Positions 9,242-18,932 of a stretch of 64,000 nucleotides of DNA are shown piece by piece. This DNA comes from Flavobacteriia bacterium (GTDB taxonomy: Bacteria; Bacteroidota; Bacteroidia; Flavobacteriales_D; Crocinitomicaceae), in NCBI GenBank assembly GCA_947490145.1, contig CANLGD010000003.1, positions 37,227 to 101,226 on the forward strand, written 5' to 3'. Below the pieces are notes generated by a model that saw only the letters and a program-made list of their open reading frames with translations, was not told the origin of the DNA and searched no databases. Position numbers and translations under genes: made by a program. The first letter of the stretch is position 1. Each line of letters begins with the position of its first letter.

Positions 9242-9319
9242 AAATTAAAGTTTCAAGCCAAGTTTTGGTAATTTATTTCTCAAAAAAAAAGCGTATATTC
9301 GCACCCCCATTTTTAAGAC

Positions 9320-10909
9320 ATGAAATACACAGAATCCATAGAGAAAAGAAGAACATTTGGTATTATTGCCCATCCAGATGCTGGAAAAACCACTTTAACT
9401 GAAAAATTATTGCTTTTTGGTGGTGCAATTCAAACTGCTGGAGCGGTAAAAAACAATAAAATAAAAAAAACTGCAACTTCCGATTTCATGGAAATTGAAA
9501 AACAACGTGGAATTTCTGTTGCAACTTCCGTTATGGCTTTTGAATATAGTGGGAAACAAGTTAATATACTAGATACTCCTGGACACAAGGATTTTGCAGA
9601 GGATACATACAGAACCTTAACCGCTGTTGATAGTGTAATCCTGGTAATAGATTGTGCAAATGGCGTTGAAACACAAACGGAAAAATTGATGGAAGTTTGT
9701 CGCATGAGAAATACTCCAGTGATTATTTTCGTGAACAAAATGGACCGTGATGGTAAAGATGCTTTTACACTTTTAGACGAATTAGAAGACAAATTAGACC
9801 TTAAAGTTCGTCCTTTGACTTGGCCAATTGGAATGGGTGATTATTTCAAAGGAGTTTACAATATTTACGACCAAAAAATAAATCTTTTTCAAGCAAATAA
9901 AACAAAAATTTCGAAGGAAATCGTTTCACTTTCAGACATAAATTCTCCTGAATTAGACGAAATAATTGGAGAAAAGCCAGCAGCTGAATTGAGAGAAGAT
10001 TTAGAAATGATTGAAGGAGTTTACGATTCTTTTGACCGTGAGGACTATTTATCAGGTGAGGTTGCACCAGTTTTCTTTGGTTCGGCTGTAAATAACTTCG
10101 GTATTCAAGAATTATTAGACACTTTCATCCGCATTTCCCCATCTCCTCGGGGAAGAGAATCAGATGCACGATTCATTAATCCCTCAGACGATAAATTTTC
10201 AGGCTTTGTATTTAAAATTCACGCGAATTTGGATCCAAAACACAGGGATAGAATTGCTTTTTTAAGAATCGTTTCAGGAAGATTTGAACGAAATACTTTT
10301 TATTCGCATATCAGATTAAATAAAAAATTCAAATTCCCAAATCCAACTTCTTTTATGGCGCAAGATAAAAGCGTGATTGATGAAGCATTTCCGGGTGATG
10401 TAATTGGACTTTATGATACCGGAAATTTTAAAATTGGAGATACTTTGACAGAAGGAGAAAGATTCATGTACAAAGGAATACCAAGTTTTTCACCAGAAAT
10501 TTTCCAAGAATTAGAGAATTTAGATCCGCTGAAATCAAAACAACTGGAAAAAGGAATTCGCCAATTAACAGACGAAGGAGTTGCTCAAATGTTTATTCAA
10601 CAGCCCGGAAATAGAAAAATTGTTGGAACAGTTGGGCAATTGCAATTTGAAGTTATTGCACATCGTTTGGAGCATGAATACGGAGCTTCTTGTCGTTTTG
10701 TGCCAAGAAATTATCACAAAGCATGTTGGATTACAACCGATAACGATGATAAATTAAAACAATTTCTAAACGCAAAAACTGGAAATATTGCAAAAGATAA
10801 AGATGATAATTATGTGTTTTTAGCTGAAACAACTTTTTTATTACAAATGGCTGAACAAGATTACCCAGAAATTACATTTCATAAAACTTCTGATTTTAAA
10901 TTGGACTAG
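9320..10909 (+). CDS. prfC: peptide chain release factor 3
   Basis: 529 residues, the normal RF3 length. The GTPase motifs are complete: AHPDAGKTT (P-loop), DTPGH (G3) and NKMD (G4), followed by an EF-Tu-like beta domain and the RF3 C-terminal domain ([12 protein letters not shown]). RF3 recycles RF1 and RF2 from the ribosome after termination, using GTP. A TATATTCG box at 9294-9301, one base off TAnnTTTG, lies 18 bases before the ATG. A short acetyltransferase-like gene follows after 6 bases and is probably on the same transcript. Confidence 0.96.
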   Translation: MKYTESIEKRRTFGIIAHPDAGKTTLTEKLLLFGGAIQTAGAVKNNKIKKTATSDFMEIEKQRGISVATSVMAFEYSGKQVNILDTPGHKDFAEDTYRTLTAVDSVILVIDCANGVETQTEKLMEVCRMRNTPVIIFVNKMDRDGKDAFTLLDELEDKLDLKVRPLTWPIGMGDYFKGVYNIYDQKINLFQANKTKISKEIVSLSDINSPELDEIIGEKPAAELREDLEMIEGVYDSFDREDYLSGEVAPVFFGSAVNNFGIQELLDTFIRISPSPRGRESDARFINPSDDKFSGFVFKIHANLDPKHRDRIAFLRIVSGRFERNTFYSHIRLNKKFKFPNPTSFMAQDKSVIDEAFPGDVIGLYDTGNFKIGDTLTEGERFMYKGIPSFSPEIFQELENLDPLKSKQLEKGIRQLTDEGVAQMFIQQPGNRKIVGTVGQLQFEVIAHRLEHEYGASCRFVPRNYHKACWITTDNDDKLKQFLNAKTGNIAKDKDDNYVFLAETTFLLQMAEQDYPEITFHKTSDFKLD

Positions 10910-10915
10910 AATTAA

Positions 10916-11149
10916 ATGCAAACTCCCAATGTCTTAGAGCAACAAGAAATATCCGCAAAACAGATTTCTGAAATAAATTCCTTGTGGAAAGAAAAATATC
11001 CTTCAAACCTGAAAAATCGGTCTTTAATTTTTCTTGAAGAAACAAAAAATTACCTCACTCCTATTCCATTTTATGTCAAACAAGGATTTGAAATTTTGAC
11101 AGAACTAAGATTGGAAACTCTAATTATTTCTTGCGAAAACATAAAATAG
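10916..11149 (+). CDS. short protein resembling a GNAT acetyltransferase that lost its core
   Basis: 77 residues. The first half (ISEINSLWKEKYPSNLKNR ... LEETKNY) resembles the start of a Bacteroidota GNAT family, and the second half (PFYVKQGFEILTELRLET) looks like its last strand and helix. The acetyl-CoA-binding region with the R/Q-x-x-G-x-G/A motif that should lie between them is absent. The joined reading frame is intact, so this looks like an in-frame deletion product, still possibly translated but unlikely to be catalytic. It starts 6 bases after prfC. The family assignment rests on recalled patterns and is moderate at best. Confidence 0.45.
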   Translation: MQTPNVLEQQEISAKQISEINSLWKEKYPSNLKNRSLIFLEETKNYLTPIPFYVKQGFEILTELRLETLIISCENIK

Positions 11150-11223
11150 AAAAAGTAATCTCGAAAAGTCAAAAAAAAATAAATTCAAACACTATTTTTT
11201 GATAATTTTCGGTATATTTTCCT

Positions 11224-11231
11224 TAATTTCG
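11224..11231 (+). promoter_or_regulatory. -7-like box (TAATTTCG) before the large M16 peptidase
   Basis: One mismatch to TAnnTTTG, 16 bases before ATG 11248. A TTTTG at 11197-11201 lies 22 bases upstream, slightly more than the usual 19-base spacing. Confidence 0.35.
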
Positions 11232-11247
11232 CAGAAAATATATAAAA

Positions 11248-14145
11248 ATGAAACAAGCTTTTTTCTCTTTTTTAATACCTTTTTCCGCATCGGTTTTCTT
11301 TTCAATTTTCACATTTGCACAAGAAAAAGCGGAAGATCCCCTAAATGTTATCCAATATAAATTGAACAATGGATTAACTGTGATGTTAACTGAAAATCAT
11401 AATTCTCCCCAAATTTTTGGTGTAATTGCAGTGAAAGCTGGTGGGAAAAATGACCCAAAAGAAGCCACAGGAATGGCGCATTACCTGGAACACATGTTAT
11501 TTAAAGGTACACAAGATCTGGGAACTTGGGATTATGACCAAGAACAAGTTCACTTAAAAAATATCGAATTACTATATGAGGATTTAGGGAAAGCCACTGA
11601 CGAAGTAAAAAGATCTGAGATTCAAAAAAAAATCAATGACGAAGCTATATTAGCGGGAAGATATGCCATTCCAAATGAAATGGATCGCATGATTTCTGAA
11701 ATTGGTGGAACAAATGTCAATGCCTTTACAACAGAGGATTTTACAGCTTATCACAATGAATTCCCAGCAAATAAATTAGAACATTGGTTAAAAGTATACG
11801 ATCACCGTTTTGAAAAACCGGTATTTAGGCTATTTCAATCTGAATTAGAAACTGTTTACGAAGAAAAAAATCGTGCTATGGATTCTCCTTTTTCAGAAGT
11901 TCTTGACCAATTCAACAAAAATTTCTGGAAAAACCATCCTTACGGACAACAACCAATTATTGGACATACGGAACATTTAAAAAATCCATCTTTGCAAAAA
12001 ATGTATGAATACTTCAATACATATTATGTAGCAAACAATATGGTTTTAGCACTTTCGGGAGATTTTAACACCGATGAAACGATTAAATTAATAGAGAAAT
12101 ATTTTTCAGATTGGAGAACGGGCGAAATTCCAGTTTTTCCAACATATGAAGAAAAAGATTTTGTAGGAAAAGAAAGCTTGGAAATAAAAGCGACTCCGGT
12201 AAAGGCGCTTTTGAGAGGATATCGTTCACCTAAAAACAATCATCCAGACCAAAAGAAAATGCAATTAGCAAACTATATGCTTTCAAACAGCGAAGGATCA
12301 GGACTTTTAGATAATTTGGCTACCCAAGGAAAATTAACTTATTCGGGAATTATTCCTTTGGAATACAACGATTATAGCGCGTCTGTTATATTTGCTGTTC
12401 CAAAAATTGTTGGACAAAGCTTTGAAGAAGCAGATGTTTTAGTGGATGATCAATTAAATTTAATTAAAACTGGAGCATTTGAAACTGCATTTTTTGACGG
12501 AGCTAAAACTTCATTTATAAAAGATTTTCAGCGTCAACTGGAAAACAATGAGGCTCGCTCTTTAATGTTAATAACAGCTTTTACATCAAATATTTCTTGG
12601 AATGAATATTTGAAAAATTACATTGAATTATCAAACATTACAAAAGAAGATGTCATGCAAATCGCAAATAAATATTATGGTGAAAATTATTTTGCTTTGT
12701 ATTCTAAAATGGGTAGTCCCAAAAAGGATAAACTAACGAAGCCCAAATTTGAGGCTGTAATTCCGGAGGATGGAAAAGTATCTGAATTTGCAAAAAAATG
12801 GCGTCAAACTGAAACAATTGGAATGGAGCCAAAATTTGTTGACTTTAAAAATGACATTCAAACTTCAAATTTAGGTGATTTCCTTACGTTAAAAACAGTT
12901 AAAAATCCCTTTAATGAAATCTTTAATTTGAATTTTTCTTGGGGAATTGGAACAGATTACGATTCAATATTATTTTACCTTCCATCCTATTTGAATAAAT
13001 TAGGAACACAAAACAAAACTGCCTCAGATTTTAAAAAATCGCTATTTGAAATAGGCGCAGCAATGAATTTTAGTTCTTCAGAGAATAAATTAACGCTTTC
13101 TGTTGAAGGAATTGATTCCAGATTCAATGAAACGATTCAACTTGTTAATGAATTTTTAAACGAATATAAAGCTGATGCAAAAGCAATAAAAAACATAGCA
13201 AATGACATAAAATCTGACCGTGAATTTAGCAATAAAGACTTGAATAATTTACTTTCTGCAGTTCAACAATATGCCTTATATGGAATTAATTCTAAATTTT
13301 TAAGAGAATTTACTCAAAAAAATATTGAAAAAATTACTCCTGAAAATTTCGAAACGAGTTTTAAAAATGGATTAAACCACCAATTAGAAATTAAATACAT
13401 AGGTCAGTTAAACACTGAATTAGTTGCAAAACATTTAACTGAACTTTCAGTTTTAAATTTGGCCAATAAAAAAGCATTAGCAAAACAACCAAGAAAAAGA
13501 AATGGATTTGAATCAGCAAAAGTTTATTTCCTAGATGATAAAAAAGCTGTTCAATCTCAAATCATGTTTTTAATTGAAGGAAATCCGATGAATATAGATA
13601 TGGCTGGAGATCAAATGGCATTCAATCAGTATTTCGGTGGAGATATGTCATCCTTGGTTTTTCAAGAAATTAGAGAGTTTCGCTCTTTAGCTTATTCAAC
13701 ATCAGCGCAGTATGTTTTGGCAGACAAACCAAATTTAAACAATTATTTTTATGGATACGTTGGTTGTCAAGGCGATAAAACTCCAGAAGCAATCTCCGTA
13801 ATGAATGATTTGATTCAAAAAATGCCAATCAAAAAAGAGAGAGAAGATGGAATTCGATCTGCCTTAATTTCCAATGCAAAAACCAACAAACCAAGTTTTA
13901 GAAACTTAATTGAAACTGTAGAAAAATGGCAAGAAATGGGTTACACACAAGATCCAAACATTCAGTTAATTCCATATTATACAGATATTTCATTTAATAA
14001 TATTCAAAATTTTTATGAAAAAGAAATTAAAGGTAAAACACTTCAAATTATCGTTGTTGGAAATTCAAAAAAGTTTGATAAAAATGAATTGAAAAAGTAT
14101 GGAACTTTAATTGAAGTTAAAACGAAACAAATTGTGAGGAATTAA
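11248..14145 (+). CDS. large M16-family zinc metallopeptidase (pitrilysin-like)
   Basis: 965 residues with a signal peptide (hydrophobic residues 4-22, then FAQEKAED), so periplasmic or membrane-associated. The inverted zinc motif H78-x-x-E81-H82 (AHYLEH) and the distal ETVYEEKNR Glu are present, giving an active N-terminal M16 half. A second M16 half starts near residue 530 without a zinc motif and forms the other side of the clamshell, as in two-domain M16 enzymes. It probably degrades peptides in the envelope. A separate one-half M16 enzyme is encoded at 21.8 kb; this two-half protein is not its direct pair. Confidence 0.93.
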   Translation: MKQAFFSFLIPFSASVFFSIFTFAQEKAEDPLNVIQYKLNNGLTVMLTENHNSPQIFGVIAVKAGGKNDPKEATGMAHYLEHMLFKGTQDLGTWDYDQEQVHLKNIELLYEDLGKATDEVKRSEIQKKINDEAILAGRYAIPNEMDRMISEIGGTNVNAFTTEDFTAYHNEFPANKLEHWLKVYDHRFEKPVFRLFQSELETVYEEKNRAMDSPFSEVLDQFNKNFWKNHPYGQQPIIGHTEHLKNPSLQKMYEYFNTYYVANNMVLALSGDFNTDETIKLIEKYFSDWRTGEIPVFPTYEEKDFVGKESLEIKATPVKALLRGYRSPKNNHPDQKKMQLANYMLSNSEGSGLLDNLATQGKLTYSGIIPLEYNDYSASVIFAVPKIVGQSFEEADVLVDDQLNLIKTGAFETAFFDGAKTSFIKDFQRQLENNEARSLMLITAFTSNISWNEYLKNYIELSNITKEDVMQIANKYYGENYFALYSKMGSPKKDKLTKPKFEAVIPEDGKVSEFAKKWRQTETIGMEPKFVDFKNDIQTSNLGDFLTLKTVKNPFNEIFNLNFSWGIGTDYDSILFYLPSYLNKLGTQNKTASDFKKSLFEIGAAMNFSSSENKLTLSVEGIDSRFNETIQLVNEFLNEYKADAKAIKNIANDIKSDREFSNKDLNNLLSAVQQYALYGINSKFLREFTQKNIEKITPENFETSFKNGLNHQLEIKYIGQLNTELVAKHLTELSVLNLANKKALAKQPRKRNGFESAKVYFLDDKKAVQSQIMFLIEGNPMNIDMAGDQMAFNQYFGGDMSSLVFQEIREFRSLAYSTSAQYVLADKPNLNNYFYGYVGCQGDKTPEAISVMNDLIQKMPIKKEREDGIRSALISNAKTNKPSFRNLIETVEKWQEMGYTQDPNIQLIPYYTDISFNNIQNFYEKEIKGKTLQIIVVGNSKKFDKNELKKYGTLIEVKTKQIVRN

Positions 14146-14163
14146 AAATTATAATCAAAAAAT

Positions 14164-14291
14164 TGACTAAAGACTAAAAAATTCAAAAGTCAAGACTTAT
14201 TTAACTTTGTAAAAAAAATCTTTTATCAAATCAGAATAAAGTCTCGACTTCTGGGTCTTAAAGTTCTAAAGTCTAGTAGTCCTAAGTCTCT
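14164..14291. repeat. AGTCTT/AAGACT-rich intergenic repeat
   Basis: The spacer between the M16 gene and yqgE is built from short variants of GACT, AAGACT and AGTCT on both strands. Similar words occur at 28211-28263 and 39543-39588. I take this as a degenerate short-repeat family rather than a single regulatory site. Confidence 0.4.
14202..14209 (+). promoter_or_regulatory. -7 box (TAACTTTG) before yqgE
   Basis: A perfect TAnnTTTG match 88 bases before ATG 14297, giving a rather long leader. No -33 TTTG is visible at the right distance. Confidence 0.3.
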
Positions 14292-14296
14292 AAAAT

Positions 14297-14887
14297 ATGT
14301 CCGATAAAATTCCCGATATCGCTTTTACCAATGAAATTTCACCAAAAAAAGGAAGAATTTTACTTTCTGATCCATTTTTAGGTGATGAATATTTCGAACG
14401 TTCTGTGGTTTATATTTGTGAACATTCAAAAGATGGAAGTTTCGGCTTCGTGTTAAATCATTATGTTGATATAAATTTAAAGCAATTAAATGAAAACTTC
14501 CCATATATTGATATCAAAATGAGTATTGGCGGTCCAGTAGAAACTGAAACAATGTATTTCATGCATGCCTTAGGCGAAGAACTAAATGACAGTTTAGAAA
14601 TTGGACATGGAATTTACATTGGCGGAGATTTGAAACAATTATATTCTGCCATCAAGAAAGAAAACATTAAAAATCAAAAAATTCGTTTTTTTTTAGGTTA
14701 TTCTGGTTGGTCAGCAGGACAATTAAAAGCTGAAATCAAGGAAAATGCATGGGTGGTTACCGAAATTGATTCTCATGAAGAAATAATGAATACAACAGAA
14801 GAAAATTTATGGAAATATTTCATGAATAAATTAGGTCCAAAATATAAACTAATGACCGATTTCCCAATTGATCCAAGTGAAAATTAA
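14297..14887 (+). CDS. yqgE: YqgE/AlgH family protein (UPF0301)
   Basis: 196 residues covering the whole family length. Recognisable blocks are KGRILLSDPFLGDEYFERSV near the start, 'GSFGFVLNH', 'IGGPVETETMYFMH', and 'FFLGYSGWSAGQLKAEI'. The fold is known from structures, but the biochemical role is unsettled; in some species the protein has been described as a transcriptional regulator of alginate genes, which need not apply here. It stands alone between spacers. A hairpin at 14946-14969 follows the stop. Confidence 0.92.
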   Translation: MSDKIPDIAFTNEISPKKGRILLSDPFLGDEYFERSVVYICEHSKDGSFGFVLNHYVDINLKQLNENFPYIDIKMSIGGPVETETMYFMHALGEELNDSLEIGHGIYIGGDLKQLYSAIKKENIKNQKIRFFLGYSGWSAGQLKAEIKENAWVVTEIDSHEEIMNTTEENLWKYFMNKLGPKYKLMTDFPIDPSEN

Positions 14888-14945
14888 AATATTAGAATTA
14901 AAGAAAAACAAGTAAAATAGCTTTCATAGCTTTTGGAAATCTTGT

Positions 14946-14969
14946 ATTATCCATTTTAAATGGAATAAT
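14946..14969 (+). terminator. possible hairpin after yqgE
   Basis: ATTATCCATTT and AAATGGAATAAT pair with a one-base bulge and a one-base loop. The bases after it are only weakly T-rich, so termination is uncertain. Confidence 0.3.
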
Positions 14970-15071
14970 TAATAAAATTCGTTATTTGAAAAAAAAAGGA
15001 CATTTTCGAAACGAAAAATTCACTATATTTTCCCACTATTTTATAAATTCTAATTAGCTAAAAAAATATGT

Positions 15072-15097
15072 AGTTAGCCTACAATTGAAAGCTAACT
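15072..15097 (-). terminator. hairpin between convergent genes, likely bidirectional terminator
   Basis: AGTTAGC (15072-15078) and GCTAACT (15091-15097) form a 7-base stem touching the stop codon of the minus-strand gene. On the minus strand a run of seven T follows after a few bases; on the plus strand TTATTTTA follows. It fits termination in both directions. Confidence 0.55.
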
Positions 15098-15745
15098 TTA
15101 TTTTAGATCATTGATATACCTGTGCGAACCATCACAATTCGGCATTTTTTTTGATAATCCACAAACGCAGTCATTAAAACCAAATCCTTTGAGAATTCTC
15201 TCAGTATATTTTTCAACTCTAGTTTCTCTGGTTTTTGCTTGACTTGCTCCATTAAAAAAAAGTAAGTAACCCTTTTGTCTTCCTGGTGTCAATTTTTCAA
15301 AAGCCATTTTCAACGCTGCATTTTCATTTAATTTTTGTTGAAATTCTTCAGGAACCGGAAAATCTTCTGTCTTTTTGTATTCGATTTTAATTCCAGTTTT
15401 TTCAACTTCAATGGCTTCAAAAATATATTCCTTTAACACAGATTTCAACTCATACATATTAACTGCATTTGTGAAGCGAATCTGACGCCCCGACTGAACA
15501 TTTTCGGTTTGTTGAATTAAAATTCCGTTAATATCGCTGAGCAAAGAACCGTGCATGAATAAAAGTGCAAAATATTCTTTAAATCCATGAATTAAAACAA
15601 TATTTTTACCCTTAAAAGTATAAGTTGGAACTCCCCATTTTAATTCCTCCGTCAAGCCACATTCCAAAACAATTAAGCGCAATTGCTCCAATTCTTCCTG
15701 CCATTTTTGCGCTTTACTGAAAAATTCATCAACTTTTGGATTCAT
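15098..15745 (-). CDS. YdeI/DUF1801-type protein with C-terminal CDGSH iron-sulfur motif
   Basis: 215 residues. Residues 1-130 look like a DUF1801 domain (EELKWGVPTYTFKGKNIVLI, FALLFMHG, QIRFTN), and 140-185 like the YdeI/OmdA tail (ALKMAFEKLTPGRQKGYLL ... KTRETRVEKYTERI). The last 23 residues hold C193-V-C195-G-L-S198 ... P202-N-C204-D-G-S-H208, an exact fit to the CDGSH pattern C-x-C-x2-(S/T)-x3-P-x-C-D-G-(S/T/A)-H that binds a 2Fe-2S cluster through three Cys and one His. The motif is thus joined to an unrelated domain. A -7 box at 15772-15779 precedes the gene, which stands alone. The function is unknown; a redox- or iron-responsive role is only an inference. Confidence 0.82.
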   Translation of the reverse strand: MNPKVDEFFSKAQKWQEELEQLRLIVLECGLTEELKWGVPTYTFKGKNIVLIHGFKEYFALLFMHGSLLSDINGILIQQTENVQSGRQIRFTNAVNMYELKSVLKEYIFEAIEVEKTGIKIEYKKTEDFPVPEEFQQKLNENAALKMAFEKLTPGRQKGYLLFFNGASQAKTRETRVEKYTERILKGFGFNDCVCGLSKKMPNCDGSHRYINDLK

Positions 15746-15771
15746 ATTTTAAGTGTGTGTGTTTTTGAAAA

Positions 15772-15779
15772 CAAAGTTA
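15772..15779 (-). promoter_or_regulatory. -7 box (TAACTTTG on minus) before the CDGSH protein
   Basis: CAAAGTTA on the plus strand, a perfect minus-strand TAnnTTTG, 26 bases before the start. The nearest TTG lies 15 bases further upstream, which is too close for a standard -33 element. Confidence 0.35.
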
Positions 15780-15923
15780 ATCTATATTTGAGGACAATTA
15801 AAAAAATTAATATTACAAAAAGTAGAAGTAAAAATAACTTAATCAAAAATTAACTTTGATTTAATAGTCAATTTTTAATTAATATATTGATTGTCAATAC
15901 TTTTTTATAACACAAGAAGAATT

Positions 15924-15970
15924 AAAGGAAGATAAATTCAACCATTTTATTTTTACTTTTTTCTTCCTTT
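15924..15970 (-). terminator. possible terminator hairpin after rho
   Basis: AAAGGAAGA and TCTTCCTTT pair across a 29-base A/T-rich loop just downstream of the rho stop. The long loop makes it a weak candidate. Confidence 0.25.
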
Positions 15971-15993
15971 TTTTGTTTTTTTTAAAAAGTAAA

Positions 15994-17952
15994 TCACTTA
16001 TTCATTGAAACCAAAAATTCTTCGTTAGAAATAGTGTGATCCATTTGAGATTTCAAAAATTCCATTGCTTCAACGGGATTCATATCAGCAAGGTGCCTTC
16101 TCAATAAATAAACACGTTGCAACACATCTTTTCCTAATAGTAAATCATCTCTTCTTGTACTTGAAGCTGTGATGTCAATCGCTGGGAAAATACGTTTGTT
16201 TGCAATTTTACGATCCAATTGCAATTCCATATTTCCTGTACCTTTAAATTCTTCAAAGATAACTTCATCCATTTTAGAACCGGTTTCAGTCAATGCAGTT
16301 GCGATAATCGAAAGTGAACCTCCATTTTCAATTTTACGTGCTGCACCGAAAAAACGTTTTGGTTTGTGTAAAGCATTCGCATCAACGCCTCCAGATAAAA
16401 CTTTTCCTGACGCTGGAGAAACTGTATTGTAAGCCCTTGCTAAACGTGTAATTGAATCTAATAAAATACATACATCATGACCACATTCCACCATTCGTTT
16501 TGCTTTTTCAAGAACAATGTTGGCAACTTTTACGTGTCTTTCTGCTGGCTCATCAAAAGTAGAAGCAACAACTTCTGCTTTCACACTTCTAGCCATATCA
16601 GTTACCTCTTCAGGGCGTTCGTCAATTAATAAAACAATTAAATAAACTTCTGGATGATTCGCTGCGATTGCATTTGCAACATCCTTTAGTAACATCGTTT
16701 TACCTGTTTTTGGCTGGGCAACAATCATCCCACGTTGGCCTTTTCCAATTGGTGCGAATAAATCCATTATTCTTGTTGACATCGATTCATCTTTGTGACC
16801 TGTCAATTTAAATTTTTCGTTTGGAAATAAGGGCGTTAAATATTGAAACGGAACTCGATCACGTATATATGAAGGGTGACGTCCATTTATTGATTCAACT
16901 TTAACCAACGGAAAGAATTTTTCGCCTTCTTTTGGAGGACGAATTGTTCCATAAACAGTGTCTCCTGTTTTTAAGCCAAATGACTTTATTTGACTTTGAG
17001 AAACATAAACATCATCAGGAGAAGGCAAATAATTGTAATCAGAAGATCTTAAAAAACCAAAACCTTCTTGAATAACTTCTAAAACTCCTTCTGCTGAAAC
17101 AATTCCAGATAAATCAAAAATTTCTTCTTCAACAACTGTTTGTTTTTTAGGAGTTTGCTCTGTTTTTGGACTTAAATTTTGTTGTTCGAGTAATCTCAAC
17201 CGATGCGCTTCTCTATCTCGATTTCTTTGCTCGTTTCTTTTTTGAATTTCCAATTCAGATGGAGTAAGCTCTCTATCTGAAATTGGTCTTGGCAATGAAT
17301 TTAATATTTCTTTATTAGACTTTTTTGGTAATTTAACCGCGGGCTCTGCTAAATTTTCCTCAGAATTTTCAGTAACAGAATTATTTTTAACAACTGGCGT
17401 TTTAATTAAATTTCTCCCAACTGGTTTTGAATTCTTCTTTACCTCTTCCTTAATTTCAGCAACTGCAGAGGTTACAGCCGCATTATTAGAATCTAAAAAT
17501 AAATCTAAAGTGCTAGATTCAACTTTAGCCTCTTCAAAGTTAGTGTCAGCGTTCTTTTCTACTTCGTTTATGACTTCTGATTTAATGGCAGAGTTGTCAT
17601 TTTTAGAAATTGGAGCAGATGTAGCTTCCATTTTAATAATTCTTTTTCTTTTTTCCTTTACAAATTCTGTTGAGTCAGTTTTAATTTCATCAGATAAGTT
17701 TGCTTCAACTGCCTTTACTTCTGCAGAAATTACTATTTCTTTTGATGTTTTTGTTGCAATTTTCTTAGTAGTAACTTTGGCAGATTTTTCAACTATTTCT
17801 GGAGCTTTTGTTTCAGAAGTTGAACCTTCTAATTTTGATAAGGCATCCAAAATTTCTGCTTTTTTTAAATTTTCGGCATTTTCAATACCTGCTACCAGCG
17901 CAATTTCACGTAAATCGCTAATTTTTTTTGATTCTAAATCGCTAAGATTCAT
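15994..17952 (-). CDS. rho: transcription termination factor Rho with large N-terminal insert
   Basis: 652 residues, against about 420 in E. coli. Residues 1-43 are the Rho N-terminal helical domain ([15 protein letters not shown]). Residues about 45-285 are a Lys/Glu/Ser/Asn-rich, low-complexity insert. The cold-shock-like RNA-binding domain follows ([24 protein letters not shown]), then the ATPase with Walker A AQPKTGKT near residue 410, the Q-loop/R-loop region, and [13 protein letters not shown]. Rho is a ring-shaped RNA helicase that ends transcription; long inserts between the N-terminal and RNA-binding parts are known in Bacteroidota and Actinobacteria. The gene is flanked by spacers and appears to be monocistronic. 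Confidence 0.97.
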   Translation of the reverse strand: MNLSDLESKKISDLREIALVAGIENAENLKKAEILDALSKLEGSTSETKAPEIVEKSAKVTTKKIATKTSKEIVISAEVKAVEANLSDEIKTDSTEFVKEKRKRIIKMEATSAPISKNDNSAIKSEVINEVEKNADTNFEEAKVESSTLDLFLDSNNAAVTSAVAEIKEEVKKNSKPVGRNLIKTPVVKNNSVTENSEENLAEPAVKLPKKSNKEILNSLPRPISDRELTPSELEIQKRNEQRNRDREAHRLRLLEQQNLSPKTEQTPKKQTVVEEEIFDLSGIVSAEGVLEVIQEGFGFLRSSDYNYLPSPDDVYVSQSQIKSFGLKTGDTVYGTIRPPKEGEKFFPLVKVESINGRHPSYIRDRVPFQYLTPLFPNEKFKLTGHKDESMSTRIMDLFAPIGKGQRGMIVAQPKTGKTMLLKDVANAIAANHPEVYLIVLLIDERPEEVTDMARSVKAEVVASTFDEPAERHVKVANIVLEKAKRMVECGHDVCILLDSITRLARAYNTVSPASGKVLSGGVDANALHKPKRFFGAARKIENGGSLSIIATALTETGSKMDEVIFEEFKGTGNMELQLDRKIANKRIFPAIDITASSTRRDDLLLGKDVLQRVYLLRRHLADMNPVEAMEFLKSQMDHTISNEEFLVSMNK

Positions 17953-18109
17953 TAAATATGTATTTGGATTATGATTTTTTTGATTTAGTTTCTACTTAAT
18001 TAAACGTAAATCAATGGACAAAATGTATAGATTTTATTTATAAAACGGATTCGTTTTGAGATGCAATATTAATCATTTTTTTGAAATAAACTACTTTCTG
18101 AAAAAAAAG

Positions 18110-18916
18110 TTAAATTTTAACAATTTTTCTTAAAAGTTTTAATCCATTTGTTGTCATTATTTCAACGAAATAAACTCCTGAATTTAAAGTAGATAGGTTC
18201 AAATATGTATCACTGTTTTCAGTGAATAAAATTTGTTTATTTTCTAAAGATAAAATCGAAATTGATTTAATTTCTGATTGATTACTAACAATTAATAGAT
18301 TTTCAACTGGATTGGGTAAAACTGAAAAATGATTTTTTTCAATTTCTGCAAGTAAAACGGGATCTTCTGTTCTCACATTTACATCATCCAACAAAAATTT
18401 AAATCCGTCATTTGTATTTAGAATAAAAGCTATGTAAACCACTTGATTCGCATAACCTAATTCACTTAAATTAATTTCATGATTTGTCCAAATTGAATTT
18501 TCATTTACAATAATTTCTAAAGTATCCGTAAAACTTGCAACATCATTTCCTGTCGTCGATATAAATACTTTTAAGCTTTCTGGATATGATGGGTCGAAAG
18601 ATTTTGATTCCCACCTTAAATAATTACCAAATGGACCTAAAGTCAATGGTGGAGAAATTAACCAACGATTTGCTCTACCTGACGTCGTAAAATAAGAAGT
18701 CGAACCAGCAACTGAATCTGTTGAATCTTCTGGATTTAAAGTCGAAATCCAAGCTTCATTATATTCTGAAACTACTGCATTTGGCGTTAATAAATCTTGG
18801 TTAGAAATTGACCATGTTGCTGGAATTCCAGCTTCAAAATCTTCGCTTAAAATTACTGTTTGAGAAAAAGATAAAGCTGTAAAAATGCTCGTAAAAAGAA
18901 GTATAAATAATTTCAT
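18110..18916 (-). CDS. secreted choice-of-anchor J protein with T9SS sorting tail
   Basis: 268 residues. A signal peptide (MKLFILLFTSIFTALSFS) is followed by a jelly-roll domain of the cleaved-adhesin/choice-of-anchor J type: 'SEDFEAGIPATWSI' at the start, 'RWLISPPL' in the middle and 'FLLDDVNV' at its end are the usual landmarks. The last 75 residues (FSVLPNPVENLLIV ... LNSGVYFVEI ... LLRKIVKI) form a type A T9SS sorting domain. The protein is probably displayed on the surface and may bind carbohydrate or protein, but no catalytic residues are evident. It ends a minus-strand cluster with a DUF4268 gene 16 bases upstream. Confidence 0.88.
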   Translation of the reverse strand: MKLFILLFTSIFTALSFSQTVILSEDFEAGIPATWSISNQDLLTPNAVVSEYNEAWISTLNPEDSTDSVAGSTSYFTTSGRANRWLISPPLTLGPFGNYLRWESKSFDPSYPESLKVFISTTGNDVASFTDTLEIIVNENSIWTNHEINLSELGYANQVVYIAFILNTNDGFKFLLDDVNVRTEDPVLLAEIEKNHFSVLPNPVENLLIVSNQSEIKSISILSLENKQILFTENSDTYLNLSTLNSGVYFVEIMTTNGLKLLRKIVKI

Positions 18917-18932
18917 TTTGTAAAAATAAGTC

